DNA from: Paractinoplanes aksuensis
GTDB lineage: Bacteria > Actinomycetota > Actinomycetes > Mycobacteriales > Micromonosporaceae
NCBI RefSeq assembly: GCF_024137025.1
Contig: NZ_JAMYJR010000015.1
Span: 34,852 to 98,851, forward strand
Direction: 5' to 3'
Length of the DNA: 64,000 bases
Every line of letters starts with the position of its first letter. Position 1 is the first letter of the stretch. Made by a program: the position numbers and the translations under genes. The notes beneath the pieces are model-generated. The model was not told where the DNA came from, did no database searches, and worked only from the letters and a program-made list of their open reading frames with translations. Positions 62,831 through 64,000 of the stretch are shown piece by piece.

Positions 62831-62998
62831 GCGGCCTGGCCACCCAGCTCGGTTCGGCCGGGCATCGGCAACGAGCCCTGTGGACAACTGCACGCTCACT
62901 CAGCTGGATCAGCTAACGTCCTGCCCCACGCCCCGAGGCGGGCGGGGGCTCGGGATGGACGGTGCGGTGAGACGTCAAGATCCAAGAAGCGGGATCGG
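62831..62998. other. Intergenic region with DnaA-box-like site and G/C hairpin
   Basis: TGTGGACAA at 62879..62887, TAACGT, and CCCCACGCCC with GGCGGGCGGGGG follow one another with the same order and spacing as at 50925..51000. An overlapping plus-strand ORF continuing to 63149 is not supported. Confidence 0.45.
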
Positions 62999-64000
62999 TC
63001 AGGCGATGTCGGCGGGCTCGTCCGAGCCGAGCTCGAATGCGGGGCGCTGGACCGGGAGCGAGAAGCTGTCCCGGTCTTCGGGGGCTCGGGGGCGCAGCAT
63101 GCCGGGGCGGGTCGCAGGCAGGGGCTCGGAGTCGAGCAGCGGGGCCTGACCGAGCGGGCGCGGCACTAGCCGCCTGATCTCGTCGGCTCGCTGCTCCTCA
63201 TCGGATTCTGCGTACGCTCGGTTCGCCTCCGCGTCGGCCGGGTCGCCGTCACCGGTCCATACCGCGTGGGGTGAGTCGTCGCCGTCCTGCAGCGACTGCG
63301 ATTCCTCGGTCGCGAGCACGGTTTCCGCGTGCGCGCTGCCCGCACTCTCGATCTCCGACAACTCGGTTCCGGCCGCTGGAAGTTGGACGCCGTCGGCGTC
63401 GGCCTGCGCAGCCGCTGCATCCTCGGTGCCGGCCTGCGCAGAATCCACGCCACTCGCGAACTCCACACCGTCAGCATCAACCTGGGCAGCCTCAACACTC
63501 GTGGCGTCGACTTGCGCAGCTACCTCGTCGGGGCCAGTTGTTGCGGACTCCACGTCCTCGACATCGGCGTACGCAGAATCCACACCGTCGGCATCAACCT
63601 CTGCCGACTCCGTCCCGCCCGCATTGGTCTGCGCAAGCTCCAGGCCCTCGGAGCCAACCGGCGCGGTCTTCACGCCCTGGGCGTCATCGTGCGCGATCTC
63701 CAAGCCGTCGGTGTCGGCCGGCGTGGGCTCGACACCCTCGACGTCACCGTGCGCCATCTCCGCAACCTCGACGTCACCAAGCGCGATCTCCAGGCCCTCG
63801 GCGTCGACCGGCGCGGACTCGACACCCTCGACGTCACCGTGCGCCATCCCCACGCCGTCGGCGTCGGGCTGCGCGGGCTCGGCACCCTCGGCGTCAGCCG
63901 GCGCGAGGTCCGTACCGTCAGCGTCGGGCTGCGCGGACTCCACACTCACGGCGTCGACCGGCGCAGACTCCGCAGCCTCGGCGTCAGCCGGCGCGAGGTC
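62999..64000 (-). CDS. Acidic repeat protein, N-terminus beyond window edge
   Basis: At least 333 residues; the frame stays open to the right edge, so the start lies outside. At least 16 ten-residue repeats of form A-x-x-D-x-E/D-G-x-E/D-x (for example AQPDADGTDL, APADAEGAEP, AHGDVEGVES) run through the visible N-terminal two thirds, giving a very acidic, probably disordered region. The non-repeat C-terminal 90 residues include DEIRRLVPRPLGQAPLLDSE and end PAFELGSDEPADIA. No domain recognised. The 30-bp DNA repeats make length variation likely. Confidence 0.7.
   Translation of the reverse strand, partial: DLAPADAEAAESAPVDAVSVESAQPDADGTDLAPADAEGAEPAQPDADGVGMAHGDVEGVESAPVDAEGLEIALGDVEVAEMAHGDVEGVEPTPADTDGLEIAHDDAQGVKTAPVGSEGLELAQTNAGGTESAEVDADGVDSAYADVEDVESATTGPDEVAAQVDATSVEAAQVDADGVEFASGVDSAQAGTEDAAAAQADADGVQLPAAGTELSEIESAGSAHAETVLATEESQSLQDGDDSPHAVWTGDGDPADAEANRAYAESDEEQRADEIRRLVPRPLGQAPLLDSEPLPATRPGMLRPRAPEDRDSFSLPVQRPAFELGSDEPADIA

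Noticed and set aside
62711..63169. Plus-strand ORFs (152 codons) over the tandem repeats and the 3' end of the acidic gene
   Set aside because: Two overlapping frames of Arg/Gly/Ser-rich sequence with no RBS; the repeats give spurious open reading.

Overview
The window is one continuous, very GC-rich actinobacterial chromosome segment. Third codon positions are almost always G or C, GTG starts are common, several genes look leaderless, and terminators are long GC-rich stems without U-tracts. Gene content points to Micromonosporaceae, most likely Actinoplanes or a close relative: a DUF6232 protein, three membrane GGDEF-EAL proteins, a chemoreceptor pair and large NAD-glutamate dehydrogenase. 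The family assignment is inference from content, not a database match. No rRNA, tRNA, CRISPR array, insertion sequence or prophage was seen.

A housekeeping backbone lies on the minus strand: ilvN(partial)-ilvB, gatB, gatC-gatA, ligA, a MetE-like protein, mnmA, iscS, etfB-etfA. From memory this is the same relative order as the Mycobacterium tuberculosis block Rv3001c-Rv3029c, with lineage-specific genes inserted between the conserved pieces. ilvB is preceded by a clear transcription attenuator: a nine-codon leader peptide with Val-Leu codons, a pre-emptor stem, an alternative stem and a U-tailed terminator.

Inserted between the backbone genes are the following. 2.4-8.0 kb: GGDEF-EAL protein, ilvD, a three-repeat carboxypeptidase-regulatory-like protein and a VOC protein. 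8.2-15.2 kb: a beta-mannoside uptake and hydrolysis operon (solute-binding lipoprotein, two permeases, GH2 beta-mannosidase) with a divergent LacI regulator and operator-like palindromes; no ATPase gene is present. 15.2-22.6 kb: a second GGDEF-EAL protein whose EAL domain lacks key residues, a MoaD-like and BNR-repeat pair, a small PH-like protein, a PQQ-type sugar dehydrogenase lipoprotein and a membrane metallophosphoesterase. 24.2-30 kb: an M1 peptidase lipoprotein and a third GGDEF-EAL protein with an intact EAL domain.

After etfB (38-47 kb) come small membrane proteins (DUF202 pair, PLDc_N), a small Cys-motif protein, an acetolactate-synthase-like enzyme, a membrane-anchored Hsp70-like protein with a secreted-type partner, enoyl-CoA hydratase, and a two-gene split aerotaxis-like receptor (PAS protein plus soluble MCP). 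46.4-50.9 kb holds ribokinase, an ABC ATPase, a ROK regulator lacking the ROK zinc motif, and a NagZ-like GH3 enzyme across a shared AT-rich operator. 51-55.6 kb has a membrane protein, a DCC protein, a TetR regulator, a Cu(I) P-type ATPase with a CsoR-like operator, and a TetR C-terminal remnant. The window ends with NAD-glutamate dehydrogenase, a penicillin-binding lipoprotein and a partial, highly repetitive acidic protein.

The most unusual items are the split chemoreceptor, the roughly 120-residue low-complexity insertion inside LigA, the ilvB attenuator, the acidic decapeptide-repeat protein at the right edge, and a set of intergenic stretches that pair DnaA-box-like nonamers with G/C-rich hairpins.
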